This document shows positions 50,204 to 58,236 of a stretch of DNA of 64,000 bases, piece by piece. Location: positions 38,512 through 102,511 of the forward strand of contig JAUILL010000011.1 of NCBI GenBank assembly GCA_030433335.1, in the 5' to 3' direction. Made by a program: the position numbers and the translations under genes. The DNA comes from Alphaproteobacteria bacterium (GTDB lineage: Bacteria > Pseudomonadota > Alphaproteobacteria > Rhodobacterales > Rhodobacteraceae). Under the pieces are notes generated by a model that was given only the letters and a program-made list of their open reading frames with translations, searched no databases and had not been told where the DNA came from. Every line of letters begins with the position of its first letter. The stretch's first letter is position 1.

Positions 50204-51214
50204 ATGACACAACCGTTCCAACATGCCCGTGTCGTGCGGGCCACCCCCTCTAGCCGCATCGCCATGAGCCTGTGCGTGATCGTGCTGGTGGGCCTTGTGA
50301 CCATGCCGTGGTGGGCCTCTTCGGGGAATATCCGGTGGGCGATTGAACTCAGCTGCTATCTGGCGATTGCGCAGATGTGGAACCTGCTGGCGGGATATGC
50401 GGGTCTCGTTTCGGTGGGACAGCAGGCGTTCATCGGGGTGGCGGGCTATATGCTGTTCGTTCTGGCGCAGAATTTCGGAGTGAACCCGTTTGTCGCGGTG
50501 ATCCTCTCGCTGATCGCGCCTGCGGTGCTGGCGGTGCCGACCTATCTGCTGCTGCGGCGTCTAGACGGCCCCTATTTCGCCATCGGCACATGGGTCGTGG
50601 CCGAGGCTGTGCGGCTGGCCACATCCAACATCGACTACCTGAACGCGGGCGCGGGGCTGACCCTGCGGGTGATGACCCAATACAGCCAGCATGAACGCGA
50701 GGTCGCCTTTGTGATCCTGTGTGCCCTGCTGCTGATCGCGACCATCGGGGGCAGCTATTGGCTGCTGCGGTCCCGCGTCGGGCTGGCTCTGACCGCCATG
50801 CGCGACAACCCCGTCGCTGCCGCCAGCCAAGGGGTCAATGTCGGCCAGTTGCGCTTCCTGATCTTTGTCGCGGCGGCGGTGGGCACAGGGTTCGCGGGCG
50901 CGATCTATTACATGGCGCAGTTGCGGATCACACCGGCGGCGGGCTTCGATCCTTTCTGGGCCTCAATGTCGATCTTTATCGTCATGGTCGGCGGCATCGG
51001 CGCAATCGAAGGGGCTATCGTCGGCGCCTTGATCTACTTCTTCGCGGATCGTCTCTTTGGTGAATTCGGCTCGGCCTACCTGATCGTCTTGGGCCTGCTG
51101 ACGCTGGTCATCGCGCTCTATGCCCGTGGCGGAGTCTGGGGTCTGCTGAAGCATCTGGGAGACCATCCATGGTTCCCAGTGCAACGCAAACTGGTGCTGG
51201 AGGATAAATCATGA
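50204..51214 (+). CDS. livM: Liv-type ABC transporter permease (LivM)
   Basis: 336 residues with about ten hydrophobic segments. LLAGYAGLVSVGQQAFIGVAGYMLF is the LivM hallmark. The coupling loop is LLRSRVGLALTAMRDNPVAAASQGVNVGQLRFLIFV, and MVGGIGAIEGAIVGALIYFF closes the fold. The stop overlaps the alcohol dehydrogenase start by 4 bases. Confidence 0.94.
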   Translation: MTQPFQHARVVRATPSSRIAMSLCVIVLVGLVTMPWWASSGNIRWAIELSCYLAIAQMWNLLAGYAGLVSVGQQAFIGVAGYMLFVLAQNFGVNPFVAVILSLIAPAVLAVPTYLLLRRLDGPYFAIGTWVVAEAVRLATSNIDYLNAGAGLTLRVMTQYSQHEREVAFVILCALLLIATIGGSYWLLRSRVGLALTAMRDNPVAAASQGVNVGQLRFLIFVAAAVGTGFAGAIYYMAQLRITPAAGFDPFWASMSIFIVMVGGIGAIEGAIVGALIYFFADRLFGEFGSAYLIVLGLLTLVIALYARGGVWGLLKHLGDHPWFPVQRKLVLEDKS

Positions 51215-52212
51215 AAGCCGCCATTTTCGACGCCATGGGCCAGCCTTTGCGGATCGGCGAGGTCGACACCCCCGAGGCGTCCAAAGGCCAAGTCCTGCTC
51301 AAAGTTTGCCGCTGCGGGATTTGCGGATCCGATCTGCACATGACCGAAGACCCGACCTTTGGCCTGCAAGGCGGTGAAGTCATCGGTCACGAGTTCTCTG
51401 GCGAAGTGGTGGACGTGGGCGCGGGCGTTTCAGGGCTGAAGGTTGGCGATCACGTGACCGCTGCACCCCTGCGTGGGTGCGGACAATGTGACGCCTGCCT
51501 TCGCGGAGAACCCGCATGGTGCGCGAATTTCTCCTTGATCGGAGGGGGCTATGCGGAATTTGCAGCGGTCGATGCCTTCCAGTGCCGAAAACTGCCTTGG
51601 GGCATCTCGGCAGAGGACGGCGCTCTGGCCGAACCTTTGGGCGTCGCGCTGCACGGGATCATGCGGGCACGGATGCAGCCTGGTGCTCGGGTTGTGATTG
51701 TCGGCGCAGGGGCAATCGGGCTCGCCGTCGCCTTTTGGGCGCGGCGCCTTGGTGCGGCTCAGGTCGTTGTGGTCGACATGCACGACCATCAGCGGGAGCG
51801 CGCGATGGATCTCGGGGCCACGGACTTCCTGATCAGCGGCCCCGATCTGGACCGCCGCGTGACCGAGGCTTGCGGTGCCGCCCCCGAGATCGTCTTTGAA
51901 TGCGTGGGTAAGCCAGGCCTGATCGACCACTGCATCGGTCTGGTCGCACCGCGGGGACGCGTTGTGGTTCTAGGTTTGTGCACCTCGCCAGACCACATGG
52001 ACAGCTTCCGTGCCATTTCCAAAGAGGTCGAGATCGTCATGTCGGTGTTCTTTTCGATGCCTGAATTTGAAATGGCGATCAGGGCGCTGGATGCAGGCAC
52101 CTATGCGCCTCAACACCTGATCTCGGATACCGTTTCGCTTCAGGAAATGCCTGCGGCGTTCGAGGCTCTGCGTCAGCGGACGACACAGTGTAAAGTGCTT
52201 GTTGCTCCGTAA
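51211..52212 (+). CDS. Zinc-dependent medium-chain alcohol dehydrogenase
   Basis: 333 residues, MDR family. Catalytic zinc ligands: Cys in CGICGSDLH and the His-Glu pair in GHEFSG. The structural zinc loop is RGCGQCDACLRGEPAWC, and the NAD(P) site VVIVGAGAIGLAVAFWAR. It resembles sorbitol, threonine or butanediol dehydrogenases. As the last gene of the cupin/SDR/Liv operon it could oxidise or reduce a secondary alcohol in the pathway. Confidence 0.92.
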   Translation: MKAAIFDAMGQPLRIGEVDTPEASKGQVLLKVCRCGICGSDLHMTEDPTFGLQGGEVIGHEFSGEVVDVGAGVSGLKVGDHVTAAPLRGCGQCDACLRGEPAWCANFSLIGGGYAEFAAVDAFQCRKLPWGISAEDGALAEPLGVALHGIMRARMQPGARVVIVGAGAIGLAVAFWARRLGAAQVVVVDMHDHQRERAMDLGATDFLISGPDLDRRVTEACGAAPEIVFECVGKPGLIDHCIGLVAPRGRVVVLGLCTSPDHMDSFRAISKEVEIVMSVFFSMPEFEMAIRALDAGTYAPQHLISDTVSLQEMPAAFEALRQRTTQCKVLVAP

Positions 52213-52231
52213 ATTCGGCGTCGGGCCGCCT

Positions 52232-52273
52232 TTGCAATACCTCCGCACGAAATGCGATTGCGAAGTTGCAATC
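52232..52273 (+). promoter_or_regulatory. TTGCAAT repeats and GATTGC-N6-GCAATC dyad before metY
   Basis: TTGCAAT occurs at 52232 and again at 52267-52273, and GATTGC (52256-52261) with GCAATC (52268-52273) forms an inverted repeat. It lies 42-80 bases before the metY-type ATG. It is probably a protein-binding site; no SAM riboswitch core could be found here. Confidence 0.35.
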
Positions 52274-52314
52274 AGCTCGTCTACGCTCGGCTTGAAACGA
52301 GGAGGAGTTCTCAA

Positions 52315-53604
52315 ATGTCCGAAGAAACACTGGGCCTATCCACTCTGGCCGTGCATGCCGGGTACGAGCCTGATCCCGCCACTGGCGCGCGTCAGGTGCC
52401 GATTTATCAGTCGACGTCCTACGTGTTCAAAGACGCGGAACACGCAGCGCGCTTGTTTAACCTCGAAGAGGTCGGATACATCTATTCGCGCCTCACAAAT
52501 CCGACAGTGAACGCTCTTGCAGCCCGAGTTGCAGCACTCGAGGGTGGAGCCGGGGCTGTCTGCTGCTCTTCGGGGCACGCTGCTCAGATCATGGCGCTGT
52601 TCCCGCTGATGGGCCCGGGATGCAACGTGGTGGCGTCGTCGCGTTTGTATGGCGGAACGATCACCCAGTTCAGCCAGACCATCCGACGGTTCGGATGGTC
52701 CGCGACCTTTGTGGACACCGACGATCTAGACGCGGTCAAAGCGGCTATCAACGAGAACACTCGTGCGATCTTTTGCGAAACCATCGCAAACCCCGGCGGC
52801 TATGTCACGGATCTGGACGCTATGGCCAAAATCGCGGACGAAGCGGGACTTCCTTTGATTGTCGACAACACAACCGCCACTCCGTACCTGTGCCGTCCGA
52901 TTGAGCATGGGGCCACGTTGGTCGTCCATTCAGCAACCAAATATATGACCGGCAATGGCACGGTTACAGGCGGCGTTGTTGTGGATTCCGGTAAGTTCGA
53001 CTGGTCGGCTTCCGACAAGTTTCCGTCTTTGGCTGCTCCAGAGCCCGCCTATCATGGTTTGAATTTCCACAGCGCTCTTGGTCCGATGGCGTTTACCTTC
53101 CACTCAATTGCGGTGGGGCTTCGCGATCTGGGGATGACGATGAACCCGCAGGGCGCACACTATACGCTTATGGGAATTGAAACGCTGTGTCTTCGCATGG
53201 AGCGCCACATCCAGAACGCCAAAGCCGTCGCTGAGTGGCTCGAAGCCGACCCACGTGTCGATGGTGTCACCTACGCGGGATTGCCGAGTTCTCCTTCCTA
53301 TGAACGCGCGCAACGCATTGTCCCCAAGGGGGCAGGTGCCCTCTTCACAGTAGCTGTCAAAGGCGGCTACGACTCCTGCGTGAAGCTGGTCGATAGCCTG
53401 AAACTATTTAGCCACGTGGCCAATCTTGGGGATACGCGGAGCCTGATCATCCATCCGGCGTCCACAACACATCGCCAACTCGAAGAAGAGCAGCAGATCA
53501 AAGCAGGTGCCGCACCTAATGTGGTCCGCATCTCAATCGGGATTGAGGACTTCAAGGATATCATCTCGGATCTGGACCAAGGGCTGGCTGCTGCGACGGC
53601 CTAA
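52315..53604 (+). CDS. metY: O-acetylhomoserine sulfhydrylase / PLP-dependent trans-sulfuration enzyme (MetY type)
   Basis: 429 residues of the Cys/Met-metabolism PLP family, in the longer MetY branch: TLAVHAGYEPDPATGARQVPIYQSTSYVF, SRLTNPTVNALAARVAALEGG, SSGHAAQIMALFPLM, and the PLP-binding Lys209 in VVHSATKYMTGNGTVTGG. RSLIIHPASTTHRQL is the substrate-carboxylate loop. It makes homocysteine from O-acetylhomoserine and sulfide, or a related thiol exchange. GAGGAGG precedes the ATG, and an intrinsic terminator follows at 53636. Confidence 0.93.
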   Translation: MSEETLGLSTLAVHAGYEPDPATGARQVPIYQSTSYVFKDAEHAARLFNLEEVGYIYSRLTNPTVNALAARVAALEGGAGAVCCSSGHAAQIMALFPLMGPGCNVVASSRLYGGTITQFSQTIRRFGWSATFVDTDDLDAVKAAINENTRAIFCETIANPGGYVTDLDAMAKIADEAGLPLIVDNTTATPYLCRPIEHGATLVVHSATKYMTGNGTVTGGVVVDSGKFDWSASDKFPSLAAPEPAYHGLNFHSALGPMAFTFHSIAVGLRDLGMTMNPQGAHYTLMGIETLCLRMERHIQNAKAVAEWLEADPRVDGVTYAGLPSSPSYERAQRIVPKGAGALFTVAVKGGYDSCVKLVDSLKLFSHVANLGDTRSLIIHPASTTHRQLEEEQQIKAGAAPNVVRISIGIEDFKDIISDLDQGLAAATA

Positions 53605-53635
53605 TTTCCGGTCATCGCTCTAAGGACATCTCAGT

Positions 53636-53664
53636 GCGGGCTCCATGCGGGCCCGCTTTCTTTT
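53636..53664 (+). terminator. Rho-independent terminator after metY
   Basis: GCGGGC (53636-53641) pairs with GCCCGC (53651-53656) and is followed directly by TTTCTTTT. It lies 32 bases after the stop codon. Confidence 0.8.
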
Positions 53665-53686
53665 GTCAGCATCGCCGCTTTAGTTC

Positions 53687-53721
53687 ATATGATCTTGCAT
53701 TTTGGGCCATATGGATCATAT
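53687..53721. promoter_or_regulatory. Operator region of the RES/Xre toxin-antitoxin operon
   Basis: ATATGATC (53687-53694) and its inverse GATCATAT (53714-53721) flank a spacer containing CCATATGG (53707-53714). CATATG thus appears in both halves. It lies 22 bases before the antitoxin ATG and is suited to antitoxin autorepression. Confidence 0.6.
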
Positions 53722-53742
53722 TGAGTTCAAAGGAGTGCTGAG

Positions 53743-54132
53743 ATGCAAGTCACTGCCAGAACCCGAGAACCATCAGATCTGAACGCGGTCGCCCTAAAGG
53801 CCTATGCGCGCATCGCCGAAGGTTGGGGCCTTAACCTGCGAGAGGCGGCCAATCTCGCCGATATGTCCGAAAGCACTTGGAAACGTGCCAAAAAACCCGA
53901 CTTTGCCGGAGACTTGACCAAGGATCAGCTCCTTCGGCTCAGTGCAGTTATTGGCATCTACAAGGCGCTGGAACTCTACTTTTCGGACCCCTTGGCCAAA
54001 AGCTGGTTCACGCGCCCCAATACAGGTCCGCTGTTTGCAGGCCTGCGTCCGATCGACAGCGCGATCGAGGGTGGGCTGCCCCAAATTCTCTCGATCCGGA
54101 CCTATTTGGACGCACTTCGCGGTGGCGCATGA
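53743..54132 (+). CDS. Xre/MbcA/ParS-type antitoxin
   Basis: 129 residues. An N-terminal Xre-like helical part (LKAYARIAEGWGLNLREAANLADMSESTWKRAKK) is followed by the MbcA/ParS/Xre toxin-binding domain (LFSDPLAKSWFTRPNTGPLFAGLRPIDSAIEGGLPQILSIRTYLDALRGG), with the conserved W-x3-PN...F-G-x2-P pattern. It should bind and neutralise the RES toxin and repress the shared promoter. The antitoxin comes first, as is usual, with GGAG before the ATG and a 4-base overlap with the toxin gene. Confidence 0.9.
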   Translation: MQVTARTREPSDLNAVALKAYARIAEGWGLNLREAANLADMSESTWKRAKKPDFAGDLTKDQLLRLSAVIGIYKALELYFSDPLAKSWFTRPNTGPLFAGLRPIDSAIEGGLPQILSIRTYLDALRGGA

Positions 54133-54830
54133 AGCAGACAGAGATTTCCGACCGCGGACTTACGCGACTTTTGCCTGCCACCTACCACAAGCCCCCTGCC
54201 CTACGCGGGCTCGTTGATACCGAAGACGAGATGGAGCTCCTTGCCGAAATCGAAGGTCTGACAAGCGGGCGTCTGCAAGCAGAGCGCGGCCGCAATCCCC
54301 ATTTGGACCCACGCGAACTGGCGTGGCAACGCCGCAGCCGAGATCTGCGGATCTATGGTGATAGCCACGTCAATGCGGCTTTTACCTATACGCGCAAAGG
54401 CGGCAACCGTTTCAATTCCGAAGATCGGGGCGCGTGGTACTGCTCTTGGGATGTGATGGTGTCGGTCAGCGAGGTCGCTTTCCACAGAACCCGCGAGCTC
54501 GGATTTACCGGCTGCTATGAGGATAGCGCGCGCTATGTAGAAATTCTGGCTGACTTCATCGGGGTATTCGATGACATAACCGACGAGCCAGATCACCCAG
54601 CTCTGCACACCGCTCCAGAGATCGGTTACCCCGAAGGACAGAGCCTGGCGCTACATTTGCGCCGCACTGGCTCTCGGGGCCTCATCTACCCGTCGGTTCG
54701 CGCACCGGCACCCGGAGGCAATTGTCTAGTGTGTTTTGAACCCAGAGCGATCCAGAATGTGCGCCCTGGCGCCTCTTGGGATCTGATCTGGGAGGGGTCG
54801 CCCGACTACACCATCAGCGCCGTAGGGTGA
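54129..54830 (+). CDS. RES-domain toxin
   Basis: 233 residues. The RES residues are visible: Arg94 in GGNRFNSEDRGAWYCSWD, Glu115 in SVSEVAFHR and Ser189 in GLIYPSVRAPGG-like context, with Tyr104 also conserved. RES toxins degrade NAD+ in the cell. It is about 60-70 residues longer at the N-terminus than short RES toxins (which run 150-170), with a helical extension (TEDEMELLAEIEGLTSGRLQAERGRN). The start shares ATGA with the antitoxin stop. The open frame upstream of this ATG is a shadow. Confidence 0.9.
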   Translation: MKQTEISDRGLTRLLPATYHKPPALRGLVDTEDEMELLAEIEGLTSGRLQAERGRNPHLDPRELAWQRRSRDLRIYGDSHVNAAFTYTRKGGNRFNSEDRGAWYCSWDVMVSVSEVAFHRTRELGFTGCYEDSARYVEILADFIGVFDDITDEPDHPALHTAPEIGYPEGQSLALHLRRTGSRGLIYPSVRAPAPGGNCLVCFEPRAIQNVRPGASWDLIWEGSPDYTISAVG

Positions 54831-54880
54831 CTGGACGGGGCACTTGGCGCAACCCAAGCCGCCCCGCCGTCTTCATTGGC

Positions 54881-56371
54881 TTACGACGTTCCCATCACGC
54901 CATTGATCACAATAAAAATTCCCGCCGACAGCAGAGCCGCCGCAGGCACAGTGATCAACCAAGCCGCAATGATCGTCATAAAGTGCGAGCGGCGCACCAG
55001 TTTGCGACGCACGCGCTCTTCAGCTGCCAAGCCATCATTCCCGGGAATGGTCGCTTTGGCTGCTCTCATGCGCCGCGCGGTGTCCCACTCTCGGAAGAAG
55101 CCAACGCCAAACACCCCGCCCACAGCGATGTGGGTCGAGCTTACGGGCAAGCCGAGCCAACTGGCGACGATCACAGTGATGGCCGCCGACAGAGCCACAC
55201 AGTAGGCGCGCATCGGATTCAGCTTGGTAATCTGATTGCCCACCATCCGGATCAGCTTGGGACCGAACAGAAAAAGACCAAACGAAATTCCCAGTGCCCC
55301 GATGATCATAACCCAAGTCGGAATACCAAAAGCATGGGTGAAATCACCGGTGGTCGACGCTTGCACGATAGCAGCAAGGGGACCGACCGCATTCGCGACG
55401 TCATTTGCTCCGTGGGCAAAACTAAGGAGCGCGGCCGACACGATCAGCGGAATCCCGAACAGCACTTTCAGTGATTTGTTGCGGTTTTCCAGACCTTCCG
55501 ACTGGCGTTTAACAACAGGGATCATAACCAGCCAGATCAGAATCCCTGCGACCAAACCAATCAACAGCGCATCGGTGAGCTCGATTTTGATGAGCTTCTT
55601 TACACCTTTGACCGAGAGATATGTGGCAAACGCACCGCCCATGATGCCCACAAGTACTGGAACCCAACGACGCGCAGCAGCAATCTTGTCGTCTTTGTAG
55701 ATGATGTTCGACTTGATGAACCACAGGAAGCCAGCCGCAATCATACCGCCGAGCAAAGGAGAGATCACCCAGCTGGCAGCGATTGCGCCCATTTTGCCCC
55801 AACTCACAGCAGCAAAACCGGCGGCAGCGATCCCTGCTCCCATGACGCCGCCCACAACAGAGTGGGTGGTCGAAACTGGTGCACCGATCCATGTCGCAAG
55901 GTTCACCCACAGCGCCGAAGCCAGCAGAGCAGCCATCATAGCCGTAATGAAGGCACCCGATGTGCCCATGCTTTCAGGTGCGATAATCCCTTTCGCGATG
56001 GTCGAGACCACATCCCCACCGGCGATCAAGGCGCCAGCGCTCTCAAAGACAACGGCGATGGCAATCGCTCCGCCCATGGTCAAAGCATTCGCACCGACCG
56101 CTGGACCCATGTTGTTTGCGACGTCGTTTGCACCGATGTTCAAGGCCATGTATGCGCCAAACGCGGCCGCGATGACGACGACCAATGTGTTGTTCGCATG
56201 ACCAAAGATCAAAGCCGCCAAGATCGCGGCAAACACCACGAATAGAAGTCCGATCCCAAGACCGATCATAGGTCGGCTTACATATGCAGTGGCCTGTTCC
56301 AACGTGGATAGGCGCCCGAGGTCCCGATCGAGTGTCTCGAGATGGCTCGGATCAATATTGTCGTTCGACAT
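54881..56371 (-). CDS. pit: Inorganic phosphate transporter, PiT family
   Basis: 496 residues with about ten or more membrane helices. Both PiT signature repeats are present: GANDVANNMGPAVGANAL in the first half and SFAHGANDVANAVGPLAAI in the second, plus APVSTTHSVVGGVMGAG and LPVSSTHIAVGGVFGVGF. It imports phosphate (often as a metal-phosphate complex) with H+ or Na+. The DUF47 partner found beside many pit genes is absent. Pho-box-like 11-bp repeats lie 39-67 bases upstream of the ATG. GGAGGG is the Shine-Dalgarno. Confidence 0.94.
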   Translation of the reverse strand: MSNDNIDPSHLETLDRDLGRLSTLEQATAYVSRPMIGLGIGLLFVVFAAILAALIFGHANNTLVVVIAAAFGAYMALNIGANDVANNMGPAVGANALTMGGAIAIAVVFESAGALIAGGDVVSTIAKGIIAPESMGTSGAFITAMMAALLASALWVNLATWIGAPVSTTHSVVGGVMGAGIAAAGFAAVSWGKMGAIAASWVISPLLGGMIAAGFLWFIKSNIIYKDDKIAAARRWVPVLVGIMGGAFATYLSVKGVKKLIKIELTDALLIGLVAGILIWLVMIPVVKRQSEGLENRNKSLKVLFGIPLIVSAALLSFAHGANDVANAVGPLAAIVQASTTGDFTHAFGIPTWVMIIGALGISFGLFLFGPKLIRMVGNQITKLNPMRAYCVALSAAITVIVASWLGLPVSSTHIAVGGVFGVGFFREWDTARRMRAAKATIPGNDGLAAEERVRRKLVRRSHFMTIIAAWLITVPAAALLSAGIFIVINGVMGTS

Positions 56372-56409
56372 AGTTCCCTCCTGACATTGGGAGGGGCGCT
56401 ATTGCAATT

Positions 56410-56438
56410 GTAACAGTTTTACAACGTTTTTATGACAG
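56410..56438 (-). promoter_or_regulatory. Pho-box-like array upstream of pit
   Basis: On the minus strand three 7-mers are spaced exactly 11 bases apart: CTGTCAT (56438-56432), ACGTTGT (56427-56421) and CTGTTAC (56416-56410), each followed by AAAA or AATT. The first is a perfect Pho half-site and the third matches at 5 of 7. This is the layout of PhoB boxes. Confidence 0.55.
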
Positions 56439-56450
56439 TCAGGCTCGACT

Positions 56451-56909
56451 TCAAAACTGCCTGAAAATCGCCTGTAGGCCAGGCTCTGCCACCATCTTTG
56501 CTGCCTCGCGGGGATTAACCCAGCGGCGTTGTCTTTGATCTGCCTCGGGAAATTCATCCTCCAGCTTTTCAACTTCGACAGCGTAGACCAATACGTTCAC
56601 CCGGACTGGGAGCCCGCTGCCTTTGATTTTGCGATAGAGAAAATCCCCGATTGGCGCATCGGGCGTTGCTACAGGGCGCACGCCAGCCTCTTCCCATGCC
56701 TCGACAACAGCAGCACTTGCAGCATCCAAACCACGCATAGTCCAGCCCTTGGGAATGACCCAGCGGCCTGTCCCGCGGCTGGTGATCAGCAGAACCTGTT
56801 TTTCGCCTTTTTCGATCCTGTAGCACAGCGCCGCAACTTGCAGAGCGTCGGGCCGCTGAACCAAGGGGCGAACGTAATTTTCAACAAAGCCGCCAAACGT
56901 ATGCTTCAA
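56451..56909 (-). CDS. Nudix hydrolase
   Basis: 152 residues with the chosen TTG start. The Nudix box reads GLDAASAAVVEAWEEAGV: the EE-x-G core is kept, while the first Glu and the Arg of the consensus are replaced, as in diphosphoinositol/diadenosine-polyphosphate hydrolase-like relatives. WVIPKGWTMRG precedes it and QRQRRWVNPREAAKMV follows. It hydrolyses a nucleoside diphosphate linked to X or a related polyphosphate. No ATG exists before the Nudix box; TTG at 56909 has AGAGGA six bases upstream, and a longer TTG start at 56990 is possible. Confidence 0.8.
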   Translation of the reverse strand: MKHTFGGFVENYVRPLVQRPDALQVAALCYRIEKGEKQVLLITSRGTGRWVIPKGWTMRGLDAASAAVVEAWEEAGVRPVATPDAPIGDFLYRKIKGSGLPVRVNVLVYAVEVEKLEDEFPEADQRQRRWVNPREAAKMVAEPGLQAIFRQF

Positions 56910-57147
56910 GTGTGATCCTCTGGTAGTTGCGCTGACGGACCATCCTAGCCCCCGTATTCCAATAAGCAAGCTGCCCTGCCCACCAAACAATCTTAGACAC
57001 CAAATTTATCGCACACTTTCGCGCCAAGTGATTAACAAATGGACAAATCACGCCAGACATCCGCCTTTGGCCTGATCTTGATCATATGCTGCAGATGATT
57101 GAGGGTAGGGAATTAAGCGCAAACACCAGCAGAGCGGAGCAAGCAGT

Positions 57148-58236
57148 ATGGGTATCTTCGCGGATCTGGAGCTGTCTCTACCGATCATACAGGCTCCGAT
57201 GGCCGGTGTTGCGACCCCCGAGCTGGCAGCAGCCGTCAGCAACGCAGGCGCGCTTGGGTCAATCGGTGTCGGCGCAACCGATGCAAAGGGCGCGAGCCAG
57301 ATGATCTCGTCCCTACGAGGCCTAACGAGCGCCGCTTTCAACGTGAACCTGTTTGTGCACAAGGACCCAGAGCCGGACCCCTTGGCAGCGCGCACGTGGT
57401 GCGCGGCTATGTCCACAGAGTTCCAGAAGTTTGGCGCTGTCCCACCGTCAGAATTGCAAATTATTTACCGCAGTTTTGCGGCGGACGACGCTATGATGCG
57501 GGTTCTGCTGGACCACACACCTCCGGTCGTCAGCTTTCATTTTGGATTGCCTGAAGAGAACCGGATCAGAGCCTTGAAAGAGACTGGCGCGATACTGTTC
57601 GCCACGGCTACAAATCTTGCCGAAGCACAAGCGGCCGAACGGGCTGGCATGGATGCAGTCGTGGCTCAGGGCTTTGAAGCCGGAGGGCACAGAGGCCTCT
57701 TTGATCCTTCCCAACCGGATGAGCGGCTCAGCACCGAAACTCTAACACGACTGCTTGTGGCCCAGATCACGTGTCCTGTGATTGCGGCGGGCGGCCTCAT
57801 GGATGGTGCAGATATCCGAAACGCTCTGAGTTGGGGCGCTGTGGCAGTGCAACTCGGGACGGCGTTTGTGGGCTGTCAGGAAAGCGCAGCAGACGTCGGA
57901 TATTACAGCGCCCTAACCCAAGCTGCCGAGCGCGGTACGGTCATGACGGATGCGCTGTCCGGACGTCCGGCGCGGTGTCTCGTCAATCATTTCACAACTT
58001 GGGCTGCCAAGCAAACTGCGCCGGTTCCGCCCTATCCGATTGCCTACGACGCGGCCAAATCTCTACACGCCGCGGCAAAAGCAAAAGACGAATTCGGCTT
58101 TGGTGCTCAATGGGCGGGAACGGGCGCAAGTCGCGCAAGATTTATGCCTACTGCAGAGCTTGTCGCGACCTTGGCCCAGGAATTTAACGCCTCTGGCGCA
58201 ACACTGGCTAAGTCATCTTCCGGCGCAACCGAATAG
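57148..58236 (+). CDS. Nitronate monooxygenase-like FMN enzyme
   Basis: 362 residues of the NMO/2-nitropropane dioxygenase TIM-barrel family. PIIQAPMAGVATPELAAAVSNAGALGSIG is the FMN-binding start, then VNLFVHKDP, VVAQGFEAGGHRG with the active-site His, IAAGGLMDGADIRNALSWGAVAVQLGTAF for phosphate binding, and LVNHF near the end. Class I enzymes oxidise propionate-3-nitronate and other alkyl nitronates; some relatives are enoyl reductases. The 3' end overlaps the converging MFS gene by 29 bases. Confidence 0.9.
   Translation: MGIFADLELSLPIIQAPMAGVATPELAAAVSNAGALGSIGVGATDAKGASQMISSLRGLTSAAFNVNLFVHKDPEPDPLAARTWCAAMSTEFQKFGAVPPSELQIIYRSFAADDAMMRVLLDHTPPVVSFHFGLPEENRIRALKETGAILFATATNLAEAQAAERAGMDAVVAQGFEAGGHRGLFDPSQPDERLSTETLTRLLVAQITCPVIAAGGLMDGADIRNALSWGAVAVQLGTAFVGCQESAADVGYYSALTQAAERGTVMTDALSGRPARCLVNHFTTWAAKQTAPVPPYPIAYDAAKSLHAAAKAKDEFGFGAQWAGTGASRARFMPTAELVATLAQEFNASGATLAKSSSGATE

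Noticed and set aside
52213..52314. SAM-II or SAM/SAH riboswitch before metY
   Set aside because: The conserved pseudoknot cores of these classes could not be found; only TTGCAAT repeats and a short dyad are present.
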